From positions 68,501 to 132,500 of the forward strand of contig CAJHNH020000809.1 of the NCBI GenBank assembly GCA_905116865.2: a DNA stretch of 64,000 nt, written 5' to 3'. Shown piece by piece: positions 11,543 to 23,284 of this stretch (its first letter is position 1; each line of letters starts with the position of its first letter). The notes beneath the pieces are model-generated. The model saw only the letters and a list, made by a program, of their open reading frames with translations, searched no databases and was not told the origin of the DNA. The position numbers and the translations under genes were made by a program. Source of the stretch: Candidula unifasciata (taxonomy: Eukaryota > Mollusca > Gastropoda > Stylommatophora > Geomitridae).

Positions 11543-12362
11543 TTAACTCTTTACAGACTAGTGTAACTTTAGTGTCTTTTGAATCCATCCTGTTTGGACT
11601 ATTCACCATTAAGGTGGCGCTTCATAGAGACACTGTAATATTGCTACAAATTTCTATGAACATGTTTTGAAAAACTAGAATTAGCGAAATGGTGTCATCT
11701 TGGAAGTTAAGTGTGTTGTTTTGGATAACTTTCTGATTTGTTTTAAATTATTTAGATGTGATACAATTTTAACATGATTTTTTTATACCAAATAATAAGA
11801 GCTATATATCTCTAGAGAGCTATATATAGAGCTATACATTCTACTCTGTCGTTTATGAATCTCAGCTAGACAGTGACAGTAGTCCTAATATTATGACTGA
11901 TAATGCAAGTGACATCATCTCTGTTTTGGTCAGCTGTTCTGTTATTGTGAAATCTGACATGTCATACACAAATGGTCATAACATGCAAAGTATTTAAATT
12001 ATTTGTTTCAAATAAAGTGTAATTGATACCTAATTAAACAGAGAAGGCATGTGAATTCTTAGAATTGGATATAAGTGTTTTTAAACAAGTAAAAAGTAAG
12101 TGAAGCACAAAATTTTTTCTGAAAATAATCTTCATATGTTTTTAACATCCATGAATGTTGTGTGATTTAAAATAATTTTTTGTTTTAATACTAACACTTA
12201 AATAGTTTAGATTTATTCTGCATCCATTTTTCTTTAATTTGGTATATACAGCCAGTAATTTATCATAAAGAACGTTTCAGCTTTTGTCATGATGCAGTAA
12301 AAAAATTCAGCTGAAAATTAATGCTGTCAAATCTCAGAAAAATTTCACCCTGAAAGAGTTAA
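11543..12362. mobile_element. Candidate piggyBac-type non-autonomous element, 820 bp
   Basis: Bounded by TTAACTCTTTACAG on the left and, reverse complemented, TTAACTCTTTCAGGG on the right. The first ten bases match exactly and a CAG follows after a one-base shift. The interior is AT-rich and non-coding. The ends resemble, but are not identical to, the TTAACTCTTTGAGTCCC family at 7806, 17452 and 17890. Confidence is limited by the short inverted repeat. Confidence 0.4.
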
Positions 12363-13361
12363 TAAAAAGATGCAGCACACGCTAACAAAGGCCATGCGAA
12401 CACAGATGTTATCAATCACACTCGCTAATTGCTTCACCAGAAAGTAACATGTTGTTCTGGTCTCCCAGACAATTATCTAGATAAACGTTTGCAATGACAG
12501 CCTTAGGGGAGAAGATTTTCCTGGCGTAGTTACCAAACAATGGTTTTAATTAATCACTGACAGACAGGAAACATCCCCTACTGCAAGAAAACTTATTGCT
12601 AGATTATCGCTTAGTTATAATAAATTATAGAATAATTTTTTAGGCCTTGCACGTTTTTGGCGAGTACAGTTTACAGTTTAAAGTTAGCAAAAGACAGTTA
12701 ACAGGACACAGTTGTAGTAAATTAGCACTGGGAACTGTAACAGGGCCAGTAATATGGCTAGGACAGACTGTAGACAAGACAAGGAGGAAGATGTAAATGA
12801 AGGATGAAAGTGTGGCATATGGCAGTTATAGTAAACTTTAAAGAAAACCAAAGAAGGATGGAAAGTCTGTGAGATAAACAAAGTGTACAAATACGACAGC
12901 ATTTAAGAGGAACATATTTAAAGGTGCCTATTTTAATTTGTTGAGTGTTAGAGTTGAAGCCTAACTTCCAAGTGGACATGAAATGTGTGTGTTAACAGTT
13001 TGTGTTGTGCTTCATTAAACATAAAGCAGAACTTGATGTATCACAGCTTTATATTTGTCAGGATGTCACTTTTCAGTGAACTGGTAAATTAAGAAGCCCT
13101 CACTGGCTGTCTCCAACTTGCATTCATTAGACACATGATGTCACAGAGAAATAGAGTAGAAATTTCTAGAGAACTGCAGACTGAGTTAGACTTTAAAGTA
13201 GGTGAGTGGTGTGAGTAAACATGTTCTGTCATCAACCCAGATAGAGAAGCAGGAGTGCATTCAAAATGAAGCCATGGGAGGTATTTTGGGATGTACATGG
13301 GACATGCCAGTTTTGTGATTGCAGCACATTCATTGTCGACTGTATCTTCTTTGTGTTAACC
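12363..13361. other. Intron sequence with no recognised feature
   Basis: About 1 kb of AT-rich intron. No coding, repeat or RNA signal was recognised. Confidence 0.5.
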
Positions 13362-13507
13362 GCTGTAAACTCCTGCATAAAGTTCTGGCTGTTCCTACAC
13401 CTCTGCACTTTATTCTTGTTCCAGAATTTGAGTTTGCCTGCACATGTGTTTTTACAGATCTGGCTTATTTGTATGCAACTGCTGGTTCCTTGCCTTTTAG
13501 GCAGATG
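13362..13507 (-). mobile_element. SINE-like repeat family X, partial copy
   Basis: On the minus strand this matches the middle and 3' part of the copy at 48110-48378: shared words include CTGGTTCCTTG / CAGGCAGATG and GCTGTAAACTCC in plus orientation. The 5' third and the extreme 3' tail are missing. Confidence 0.6.
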
Positions 13508-13960
13508 AGTGAATAAACGAGCTTTATTTCCACAAGGTTACAAATATGAGATATAAGCTATTCTTAAAATTGAGGTAGAAAACATGCTTATATTGCTGAG
13601 ATAGGAGTTATTCTTGCGTTGCTGAGGTACTAAAGTAGTCTTTTTTTTGTAAAATATGTGTTAATCATGTGTTGCTAAGACCATACGCTGTTGTTGTGCT
13701 GGAGAAACATGAGTTATTACTGTGATGCTGAAGTAGAGAGCCAGCTTTATACTGGTGAGATTATAGCTGTTCTCATTTTGCTGATTTAATCAGAAATAAC
13801 CTTATATTGGTGAGATATGAGTCATTCTTGGTCTACTACTATAATAAATTATCTTATATTGGTGATATACGAGGAATTCTCAGGACACTGAAATAGTAAA
13901 TTAGTCTTAAATTTGTGATATAGAGCAATTCTGAAGATACTTAGATAATAAATTAGTCTT

Positions 13961-14215
13961 ATTCTTTGTTCACTGACTGAAAGCTGCCGCGGAATGTCCT
14001 GGTTGTTCGTCCATTCTGACTTTGGCTTTGTGCCAGAGCCTGAATTTTGCCTGCACATTAGTTTTACAGGCTTATTTATGTGCAGCTGGTTGTTCCTTGC
14101 GGTTCAGGCATATGCACTGTGACTTCAAAGGAAGCTCCCAATTAGTCGACTCCTATGACATGCTTATTGGGGAAGAAGTGGGTCTGTTTGTTTTTTCCCC
14201 ACAATCAGGCCCAGG
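13961..14215 (-). mobile_element. SINE-like repeat family X, near full-length copy
   Basis: Reverse complement of the family: 5' end CTGGGCCTGATTGTGGGG, then CATGTCATAGGAGTCGACT, and 3' end CAGTGAACAAAGAATAAG. It sits inside the ~55-bp minisatellite. No open reading frame is expected. Confidence 0.7.
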
Positions 14216-14332
14216 AATCCACACAGGGATCTGTAAATTAGTTTTTTTTTTGGTGATATATGAGTCATTGTCAAGATACTAAGATAGTAAAATAGTCTTT
14301 TATTGGTGATATATGAGTTATTTCAAGATACT

Positions 14333-15181
14333 CATCATCATTATCAGGTGCCTTGCCGACTGGCGTGGGCGATCATGCCTCTCCATAATCCACGATCTCC
14401 TGCAGTATGTATCAGTTCATGTGCCTACACACTTCCATGCCATGCAACAAGACTGTCAAGAATCTTCTCTCGTTGTCTTCCTCTATCCCTCCTTCCACAG
14501 ATCTTTCCAGTGGTCACAACATATTCTATTTTCCCTCTTTTCATAACATAGCCGAAAAATGCTGACTGTCTCCTTCTGATGTCTGTGAAAAGTTGTCTTC
14601 GGGCTCCCGCCTCTTTCAAAACTTCTTCGTTGCTCTTTTTGGCTGTCCAAGGTATTCTAAGCATTCTTCTGTAAAACCACATCTCTGAAGCCTCAAGAAA
14701 TTGTTTGGCCTGCCTACCGATTGTCCAGGATTCACAGCCGTATGTTAAAACTGTAAGTATGTAGCAAGCAAGAATTCTTTTTCTAACTCTCAATGACAAG
14801 GATACATTGCACAAGATATTCTTCATTTTATAAAATGCAGTTTTTGCCTGTCTTATTCTGTTTCTTATCTCAGTTAAGCATCTTCCATCTGATGCTATCC
14901 ATGTGCCCAGATACTGAAATTTCTGTACTTAGTTTCTTTGATACCACCATTACTTCTGTCTTTCCATTGTTCCAACTGAGGCCCATTCTTCCACTTTCTA
15001 ACACCACGTCTATCATTTCCTGTAGTTCTTTCTGACTTATTTCTATCAAGACTGTGTCATCAGCATAACGTAAATTGTTTATATTGTGTCCACCAACCAC
15101 AATTCCGGGCATATTAATTAAAGATCTCATTATGTATTCACTTTATATTGAAAACAAATCAGGTGATAGTACACACCCTTG
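14333..15181 (-). mobile_element. 5'-truncated RTE-like LINE (family A)
   Basis: Minus-strand frames encode an RT catalytic loop (LRYADDTVLI at 14870-15130) and the C-terminal half (YGCESWT, RRMLRIPWT, GRRDRGRQREKILDS at 14425-14826). The frame is broken between the two pieces. The 3' end carries an ATGATG-type tail next to TCAAGATACT at 14323-14332; the same ten bases recur at 15182-15191 and serve as target-site duplication, though they are also part of the host minisatellite unit. The 3' end matches the LINE at 61290-62213. Confidence 0.8.
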
Positions 15182-15309
15182 TCAAGATACTAAGATATTA
15201 AATTAGTCTTTTATTGTTGATATTGGAGTAATTGTGAAAATACTAGCATAGCAAATGAGACTCTTGTGTTGTCTGCTTGTCTATAACTGTATTCATTGCA
15301 ATCTGTTAG

Positions 15310-15426
15310 CCTTGCTGTTGTGTACACCTGAGCAGTTCCAGTGTGACAGTGGCTTCTGTTTGGACCAGAAGTTGAGATGTGATGGTAGGAAAGATTGTGC
15401 TGATGGTAGCGATGAAAGAGGATGTA
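15310..15426 (+). CDS. LRP4: LRP4 exon 2 of window: LDL-receptor class A module
   Basis: A 117-bp phase 1-1 exon between a GTTAG acceptor and a GTAAGT donor. It encodes 39 residues with the six LDLa cysteines and complete acidic calcium-binding residues ([17 protein letters not shown]). The acceptor is less certain than the donor, because a CAG at 15332-15334 is an alternative, but that would remove the first cysteine; 15310 preserves phase and fold. The previous intron is 4721 bp. Confidence 0.85.
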
Positions 15427-15431
15427 GTAAG

Positions 15432-15560
15432 TCCATGTTTATGTGTAACATTTAACTCTGCTCATATGAGCCATGTTTACATTTAACATTTAGCTGTGTT
15501 TATATGTAACATTTAGTTCTGCTCACATGAGCCATGTTTATGCTTCACATTCCACTCTGC
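15432..15560 (+). repeat. Short tandem repeat starting at the exon 2 donor
   Basis: Three copies of a 40-62-bp unit beginning CCATGTTTA and including AACATTTA and CTGCTCA(T/C)ATGAG. The first starts 5 bases into the intron (GTAAGTCCATGTTTATG). Confidence 0.65.
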
Positions 15561-15854
15561 ATTCCTTCTCCTTGTGCACTCATATAGGGTTGAATGGTAC
15601 TTTTCAGAAACAAAGTGAAGAATGTACATTTCTAGAAAGATATTTGTAGAGGATAGCAGCATAGATCAGGATTTGGAAACGAGCTGTTAGAGGGCTACTG
15701 CACTTTCTACAAGCTGACACTGTCCAAACATTATTAAGACAACCAACAACTAGACTGTGCCAAGGCCCACCCATGTACAATTAGCACTTGGGGTATGATA
15801 TGCCACACGAAAGCTGCTAACATAATCATCCAAGGCTGTGTGAGATTTTATACT

Positions 15855-17212
15855 ATTAGACACAGAGAATGTACTACTGGCGTTACAAGCAGACAAGATC
15901 ACTTACAGAGATTATACTATTGGTTCTACTAGCAGACAAGATCACACACAGAGACTATACTACTGGTTCTAATAGCAAACAAGATCACAAACACAGACTA
16001 TACTACTGGTTCTACTAGCTGACAAGATCACACTCTCTGACTATACTGCTGATTCTAATAGCAGACAAGATCACACTCTCCGACTATACTACTGGTTCTA
16101 CTAGCTGACATGATCACACACACACAGACTACACAACTGGTTCTAATAGCAGACAAGATCACCCACACAGACTGTACAACTGGTTCGAATAGCAGACAAG
16201 ATCACACACACAAACTATACTACTGGTTCTAATAGCAGACAAAATCACACACACAGACTATCTACTGGTTTCACCACACACAGAGACTATACTACTGGTT
16301 TCACCACACAGAAACTATCCTACTGGTTTCAACACCCAGAGACTATACTACTGGTTTCACCGCACATAGGCTTTACTATTATTTTCACCAAACAGAGACT
16401 ATCCTACTGGTTTCACCACTTAGATGATACTGTTGGTTCTACTAGCAGACAAAATCACACACAGACTATATTACTGGTTCTACTAGCAAACAATATCACA
16501 ATAAGGGACTATACTGGCTTCACCACACACAGAGACTATACCACTGGTTTCACCACACACAGAGACTATACTACTGGTTTCAATGCACACAGAGACTATA
16601 CTGCTGGTTTCACCACATAGACTATACTACTGGTTTCACCACACACAGAGACTATACTACTGGTTTCACCACACACAGAGACTTTACTACTGGTTTCACT
16701 ACACACATAAACTAAACTACTGGTTTCACCACATAGACTATACTACTGGTTTCACCACACATAGACTATACTACTGGTTTCACCACACAAAGACTATACT
16801 ACTGGTTTAACCATACACCTAGACTTTACTACTGGTTTCACCACATAGAGTATACTACTGCTTTCCCCACAAAGACTATACTACTGGTTTTACCACAGAG
16901 AGACTATCCTACTGGTTTCACCACAGAGACTATCCTGCTGGTTTCACCACTCGCAGAGACTATACTACTACTTTCACCACTCACAGAGACTATACTACTG
17001 GTTTTACCACAGAGAGACTATCCTACTGGTTTCACCACAGAGACTATCCTGCTGGTTTCACCACTCGCAGAGACTATACTACTACTTTCACCACTCACAG
17101 AGACTATACTACTACTTTCACCACACACAGAGACTATACTACTAGTTTCACCACACACAAAGACAATACTACTGGTTTCACCACATATAGACTTTACTAC
17201 TAGTTTCACTGG
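15855..17212 (+). repeat. VNTR with 30-bp core unit, 1.36 kb
   Basis: Right part (16270-17212): units of about 27-31 bp with the core GAGACTATACTACTGGTTTC plus ACCACACACA. Left part (15855-16260): longer ~45-bp units that also contain TAATAGCAGACAAGATCAC. A 110-bp block at 16880-16990 is repeated almost exactly at 17000-17100, showing recent higher-order duplication. Open frames here are artefacts. Confidence 0.9.
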
Positions 17213-17451
17213 ATTCTGTCTATATTTTTCCCTCTGGGTTGCTTCCTGAAGATTTGATCACCCTGGGACTTCAGTAGTCTTATCCTGCATGGCAGACAGG
17301 TCTAGATTTGGTCTTGACAAGGCCCTAAGCTAGGGTTGCCATACTTCCTCATTTTTGCGGACACATCCTAGCTTTAAGAATAAATCTAAGTGTCCGCAAA
17401 CAATTTTCAACATCTGTAGATTTGTCTGCAATTTTAGAATCCAAGACAACA

Positions 17452-17597
17452 TTAACTCTTTGAGTCCCGAGGAATGCATCATAGGTTAATAGTTTCCTAC
17501 CTAGAAGCCCAATGAACGCATGATGCACCGATTGTATGACTCGCTTTACTACCCCCTGGGCCTGTGATGCTAAACCCCCTGGGACTCAGAGAGTTAA
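17452..17597. mobile_element. TTAA MITE, 146 bp
   Basis: TTAACTCTTTGAGTCCC at the left end and its near-perfect inverted copy (GGGACTCAGAGAGTTAA) at the right. The interior shares AGGAATGCATCA and CCCTGGGCCTGTGATG with the 984-bp element at 7806. Probably a piggyBac-type deletion derivative. Confidence 0.8.
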
Positions 17598-17889
17598 CAC
17601 TCTGTCAGCATTTCCACAAATACAAGCAATCACTTAGCTGCTAACTTCCAGATATTGTTCATTAACTTAGTATCTAGAGTGGTGATCTGCAAGTGAAAGT
17701 TCTCAATTTTCAAAGTAAGCCAAAGAGACAGCCGATACAGTTAAGATTATATAAGTCAGACGCTATAGAACTTTGGACAAGGACAAATGTATAGAATTTG
17801 GGGGAGATAATTGTAATACTATGCTTGGTGTAGTTAAAAGAAGGGAAAGAAATGAAGTTTTTTTTTTTTTTTAAATTTAAAGAGAATGA
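17598..17889. other. Intron between two MITEs
   Basis: No feature recognised except a T run at 17857-17872. Confidence 0.5.
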
Positions 17890-17993
17890 TTAACTTTTTG
17901 AGTCCCAGAGGGTCAATCATCAGAGGCCTAAGGGGTAATCAAGAGAGACATAAAATTGCCACATCTTGTGTTTATTGGGACTCAAAGAGTTAA
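17890..17993. mobile_element. TTAA MITE, 104 bp
   Basis: Ends TTAACTTTTTGAGTCCC and GGGACTCAAAGAGTTAA are near-perfect inverted repeats with TTAA on both sides. Shorter interior than the neighbour at 17452; same family. Confidence 0.8.
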
Positions 17994-18129
17994 GAAGCCA
18001 GCATAAATTGGGATCAGCTGTCTGGCACACATCCTAAGGAACTGTATCCAACACAGGGCAGATTTGTTGGATATTGACTTGCAATTCTTGATTTATATAG
18101 TTTATATTTAATTTTCGAAATATACTGTT

Positions 18130-20084
18130 CTTTGCTAAAATAAAACTTTGCGTCAGGAGCGATCACAACAAAGTGATTTGTAGATTGAAGCTTAAATTAA
18201 GAAGAAGCAAGAAAAAGACTGCAAGCACATTATTTGATTCAGCCCATCTGGACATTAAAAGTCAAAGAACAAACCAGTCTGAGGTGTTTAATCACCTACA
18301 GAGACAGCAAATAATGAAGAAGAATGGGCACAGTCTAAAGATGTGTATTAAGGAAAGATATAAACCTGAATGAAAAGGGTATCAAAAGTATATCAGCGAG
18401 CTTCACAATATAACAAACACAAACAAAAAATGAACGTTGTGGCTATGAAGCCTTCATCGGCACATCCCCTAATAAGACAATACTTCACAAATACACAATA
18501 TCTCTTGTCTTCGTATCTGGAAGCAGCTAGGTCGATGTCTAGCCAGTAGACTCAGCACAGAAAATACTTGGGACTCAAAGCTACCAAAGCGGAAGAAGCA
18601 GCAATGACAGGTGATACTAGAACATTGTATAAAATAACAAAGGATCTTAGTTGGAAATAGTTTAGCTTTAATGGAAGAAATAGAAACCTGAGAGAGACAA
18701 CAGGGGAAATAATCACAGCAGAAAGAGGGGAGGTTGACAGATGGCAAGAATATTTGACCGAGTTGCTAAATAGGCCAGCATCGGTATTTATAAACTTGTA
18801 CAAGAAGGTGGTCATGCATTACATGTAAAGATATATGAATTAATAAAACTAGTTGGAAGACGGAGAAATTACCCCATGAATTGAAAGTATCTTTATTAAT
18901 ACCCATTTTTAAGGCTATAAGATTCTATCTGCAGTACTGTTAAACAGGCTGACACCATATGCCCGAGACATATTGGGAGATTACCAAGTGGGTTTCTGAC
19001 AGAACACATCAACAATAGATCAGATGTGATAGTGTACATAAAAACAATTTATGGAATGCTATGAAGGACTTTTGAATACCAAAGAATTACCATGACCAAA
19101 CTATGTATGGAAGACACTAATATAGTAATATATACAGGCAGAAAGTCAAGACGTTTTTCAAATAACATCTGGTTTAAAGCAAGGTGAGGCTCTTTCCCCA
19201 CTTTTCAACTTGGGCCTGGAGAAAATTATAAGGAAACTGAAACAAGAGTGTACTATAGAAGAAACTACAAGAATACTTAGATATGCTGATGACATTGATA
19301 TCGTTGGAGAAAATGAACTAGAGACTGTTAAAACACTGGCTGTCTTAAAAGAATCAGTTCAGAAATTGGGACTAGTTATCAATCCAGATAAGACAGAATA
19401 CATGACAATGACTAGACTGGGAAAGGATATAAACTCCGGCCACATACAGGTCCCTAATATGAAAATCAAACGTACAGAAACATATAAGTACTTGGGTGCA
19501 AACTTCAACTGCTCCAACATGCTGAGACAAGAAATACAATCTAGAATACAATCTGAAAATAAAGTATACTATGCCCTTCAACATCTGCTAAGGTCAAAAT
19601 GTCTGTCTCGCAACACCGAGATCAAAATATATAAAATGTTGGTAAGACCAGTTGTTTTAAATGGCTCTGAAACTTGGAGCACAACTAAAAGAGATAAAGC
19701 CTTATTACAGGATTTCAAAAACAGAGTCTTACGATGAATCTTTGGACCCATCAAAGATGCAAACAGCGGTGAATCGAGAGTGAGAAGCAACAACGAAATT
19801 CATAATCTGTTTAAATCACCACTGATCATTGGCATCATGAGAGCTAATAGACTGAAATGGTTGGGGCTTATTGAGAGAATGTCAGATTGCAAAGAAGTGA
19901 AAACTGTATACACGAGGGAGATGAATGGTCGTAGACCACGAGACAGACCAAGAAGACGATGGAGTGATGATATAAAATCAGGCCTGTAAACACTTGGTGT
20001 CACCAGCTGAAAAGAGAAGGCCAACCAGAGAGATGAATGGAGGCGGGTGATATCTGCAGCAATGAACCACAACCTGTGTGATAT
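18130..20084 (+). mobile_element. RTE-like LINE copy (family D), internally degraded
   Basis: In order: the end of an APE-type endonuclease (a GATCAC-encoded SDH-like block near 18160 followed by the basic LKLKLRRSKKK linker), a damaged RT N-terminus (18420-19200), then an open RT frame at 19210-19737 with RYADDIDIVG (catalytic YADD), KYLGANF and LNGSETWST blocks, and a final GRRPRDRPRRRWSDDIKS near 19930-19985. A stop lies at 19736. The 3' end passes directly into the VNTR at 20085, whose units resemble the terminal codons of this LINE. Confidence 0.8.
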
Positions 20085-21630
20085 ACAACAACTGGAGAGG
20101 CATGACATTATCGCCTGTACCTGGAAAGACACTCTGTAGTGTGATATACAACAACTAGAAAGACACTCTGTAGTGTGATATACAACAACTGGAAAGACAA
20201 TCTGTAGTGGGATCTACAACAACTGGAGAGGTATGACATTACTGCCTGTACAAGGAAAGGCACTTTTTAGTGTGATATACAACAACTGGAGAAGCATGAC
20301 ATTTTTGCCTGTACCTGGAAAGACACTCTGTAGTGTGATATACAACAACTGGAAAGACACTCTGTAGTGTGATATACAACTGGAGAGGCATGACATTTTT
20401 GCCTGTACCTGGAAAGACACTCTGTAGTGTGATATACAACAACTGGAAAGACACTCTGTAGTGTGATATACAACAACTGGAAAGACACTCTGTAGTGTGA
20501 TATACAACAACTGGAAAGACACTCTGTAGTGTGATATACAACAACTGGAGAGGCATGACATTATTGCCTGTACCTGGAAAGACACTCTGTAGTGTGATAT
20601 ACAACAACTGGAAAGACACTCTGTAGTGTGATATACAACAACTGGAAAGACACTCTGTAGTGTGATATACAACAACTGGAGAGGCATGACATTATTGCCT
20701 GTACCTGGAAAGACACTCTGTAGTGTGATATACAACAACTGGAGAGGCATGACATTATTGTCTGTACCTGGAAAGACACTCTGTAGTGTGATATACAACA
20801 ACTGGAGAGGCATGACATTATTGCCTGTACCTGGAAAGACACTCTGTAGTGTGATATACAACAACTGGAGAGGCATGACATTATTGCCTGTACCTGGAAA
20901 GACACTCTGTAGTGTGATATACAACAACTGGAGAGGCATGACAATATTGCCTGTACCTGAAAAGACACTTTGTAGTGTGATATACAACTGGAGAGGCATG
21001 ACATTATTGCCTGTACCTGGAAAGTCACTCTGTAGTGTGATATACAACAACTGGAGAGGCATGACATTATTGCCTGTACCTGGAAAGACACTCTGTAGTG
21101 TGATATACAACAACTGGAGAGGCATGACATTATTGCCCGTACCTGGAAAGACACTCTGTAGTGTGATATACAACAACTGGAGAGGCATGACATTATTGCC
21201 TGTACCTGAAAAGACACTTTGTAGTGTGATATACAACTGGAGAGGCATGACATTATTGCCTGTACCTGGAAAGACACTCTGTAGTGTGATATACAACAAC
21301 TGGAAAGATACTCTGTAGTGTGATATACAACAACTGGAGAGGCATGACATTATTGCCTGTACCTGGAAAGACACTCTGTAGTGTGATATACAACAACTGG
21401 AGAGGCATGACATTGTTGCCTGTACCTGGAAAGACACTGTAGTGTGATATACAACAACTGGAGAGGCATGACATTATTGTCTGTACCTGGAAAGACACTC
21501 TGTAGTGTGATATACAACAACTGGAGAGGCATGACATTATTGCCTCTACCTGGAAAAACACTCTGTAGTGTGATATACAACAACTGGAAAGACATTCTGT
21601 AGTGTGATATACAACAACTGGAAAGTGACA
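20085..21630 (+). repeat. VNTR of 63-bp and 34-bp units derived from a LINE 3' end
   Basis: About 35 units. The long unit (63 bp) starts ACAACAACTGGAGAGGCATG and contains ATTGCCTGTACCTGG and AAAGACACTCTGTAGTGTGA. The short unit (34 bp) lacks the 29 bp between two CTGGA words, as expected from slippage between them. Because 63 is divisible by three, all six frames stay open for long stretches; the apparent 407-, 238- and 218-residue proteins are artefacts. The founder unit overlaps the LINE terminus at 20060-20120. Confidence 0.92.
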
Positions 21631-21634
21631 GATT

Positions 21635-22445
21635 GTGTTATGAGGAAGCAATCACAGGCACATCGATGGGCCTTCAGTGGAACCTTCTCAAACACCTGAA
21701 ACATTGTGTACTTTGCAGATGATTTCTATGTCATCAGCCAAAATAAAGAACATTTGCAACAAAAGACAGATAAGATCACAGAAATAGAAAAACAGACAAG
21801 GTTTTGTCAATAAAACAAAACTGCTGGAGATAAACCCCAAAAGTAAAAGACCCATAGTAATAGATGATATAGGTTTGGAAACAGTAACTGCCTTCACTTA
21901 CATGGCAAGCAGTATCTCCTCGGATGGAAATGTAGTGGTTGAAATCAAGCTGACAATAGTAAAGGCAAATGTTGCTTACATCAGACTTCAGAGTGTCTGG
22001 AGATAAACATCTACAGCACTTAAACTAAACTCAGGATACACAATACATGCATTAGGACAGTTGTTCTCTATGGAGCAGAAAGATAGAGAGCATGCTCAGA
22101 GATTTTGAGGGAAGACTTTTCAGAAGTTTTTTGGACTTCACATGGGAAGATAAAATCAGCAATTCTAGATTACTACAAATAACAGACTTAGAAGATGTAA
22201 ATTTAGAAATTTAAAAAAATGAAGATGGAGGTAGGTGGGACATGTCCTTAGAATGAGGAAAGAGAGACAGCCGAGACAGGCAGTGCAATAGACAGCACAA
22301 GGACAGCGGAGAAGAGGCAGGGCCAGAAGAACTTAGAGGCGAACCTTTGAGGCTGAACTCAAGGCTATGTGACAGACAAAATTAGAGAGAGAGAGAGAGG
22401 ATGGCTCATCTCTGCCTCATGTGCCTCTGGGCGCAATGAGGATTG
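21635..22445 (+). pseudogene. LINE RT C-terminal fragment
   Basis: A + strand frame encodes VYFADDFYVISQNKE (catalytic FADD near 21715). Scattered blocks of the LINE C-terminus follow: a CRYGAE-like site near 22070, an R/Q-rich GQRRRGRA-type site near 22300, and a final SASCASGRNEED-like end at 22400-22440. Many frame breaks. A GA-dinucleotide run lies at 22384-22399. Confidence 0.6.
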
Positions 22446-23284
22446 ATTGTTTTATATACTGTTCATATAGAATCTCTGAAAGAATTTGTTGTAGAATCTC
22501 ATTATTCATTAAGCTGGAGTAACAACAGTTATTCTGACATTACAAACACATCCTCCTTCAAGAGAATGGTGTTTGCACAAAGTTTGGCCAGAGATCAGTG
22601 TGCTTGATTCTCATCCCAGTAGAAAAGAAAGGGAAAGCAATTCATTGACTGAGGTAACAAAGATATCTCATCAGGGCATTTTAAAATTAAGAACACACAC
22701 ACACATGTACATTCAGCTGTCATTCCTTTGAATGTAAAAGACATGATCAGAGAGTTGGAAAGTGATGGCCATGAGGACACAGTTACAGTGTTCTGTAATA
22801 GTGTGCATGCACTTTATAAATGATGCTTGTAATAAATCCTGGTCTACTTGGAATGATTCTGATTCAACTTAGAATGAATCATGACTTGACTTGACATGAA
22901 CCTTGGTTTGCACCGACTTTAACGTCTAGGGTTGACAACACAAACGCCGCTCAGCTTCATTATACATTCTGTCAGTTTATTCTGGTCCATTTATTTCACA
23001 TATTCAAACATTATTTACACTTTATCACTCGCAACATATTCAAACATTAACCATTCTCGCGACATAAAGACGACATCTTCAAATACTACAACCATCTTCT
23101 CTGACTTCTCATGATCGACTGACCACGAGGCTAGCTCGGGCTTCGCCTCGCTTACTCCACCGGCCACAAGTATCTCGTGCCGTCACTTGCAGCACGGACT
23201 TCCTGCTTGCCACAATGTACTCGTGGAGACCATGCAAAGCAGGGTCATTACAATGCTTCAGGTACCTCAAGATGGGGGTCCTGC
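22446..23284. other. Intron sequence with no recognised feature
   Basis: Contains a CA run at 22686-22704 and otherwise no repeat, coding or RNA signal that I could identify. Confidence 0.5.

Larger units (their letters stand above)
13530..15262 (+). repeat. ~55-bp minisatellite ending just upstream of LRP4 exon 2, split by two retroposons
   Basis: Diverged units contain TTGGTGATATATGAGT, TCAAGATACTAAGATAGTAAA and TTAGTCTTTTATT-type blocks. Units are at 13530-13960, 14216-14332 and 15182-15262, interrupted by SINE-X (13961-14215) and a LINE (14333-15181). The last unit ends about 50 bp before the exon 2 acceptor. Confidence 0.75.

Noticed and set aside
11500..11545. B-box-like GGGGTTCGATTCTTCC on the minus strand
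   Set aside because: No convincing A box at the right distance; not called as tRNA or SINE.
16583..16810. 75-codon frame with a YYWFHHTQRL repeat
   Set aside because: 30-bp VNTR translated in frame; no start context or domain.
20214..21437. Open frame of 407 codons on the minus strand and frames of 218-238 codons nearby
   Set aside because: They are translations of the 63/34-bp VNTR, open in several frames at once.
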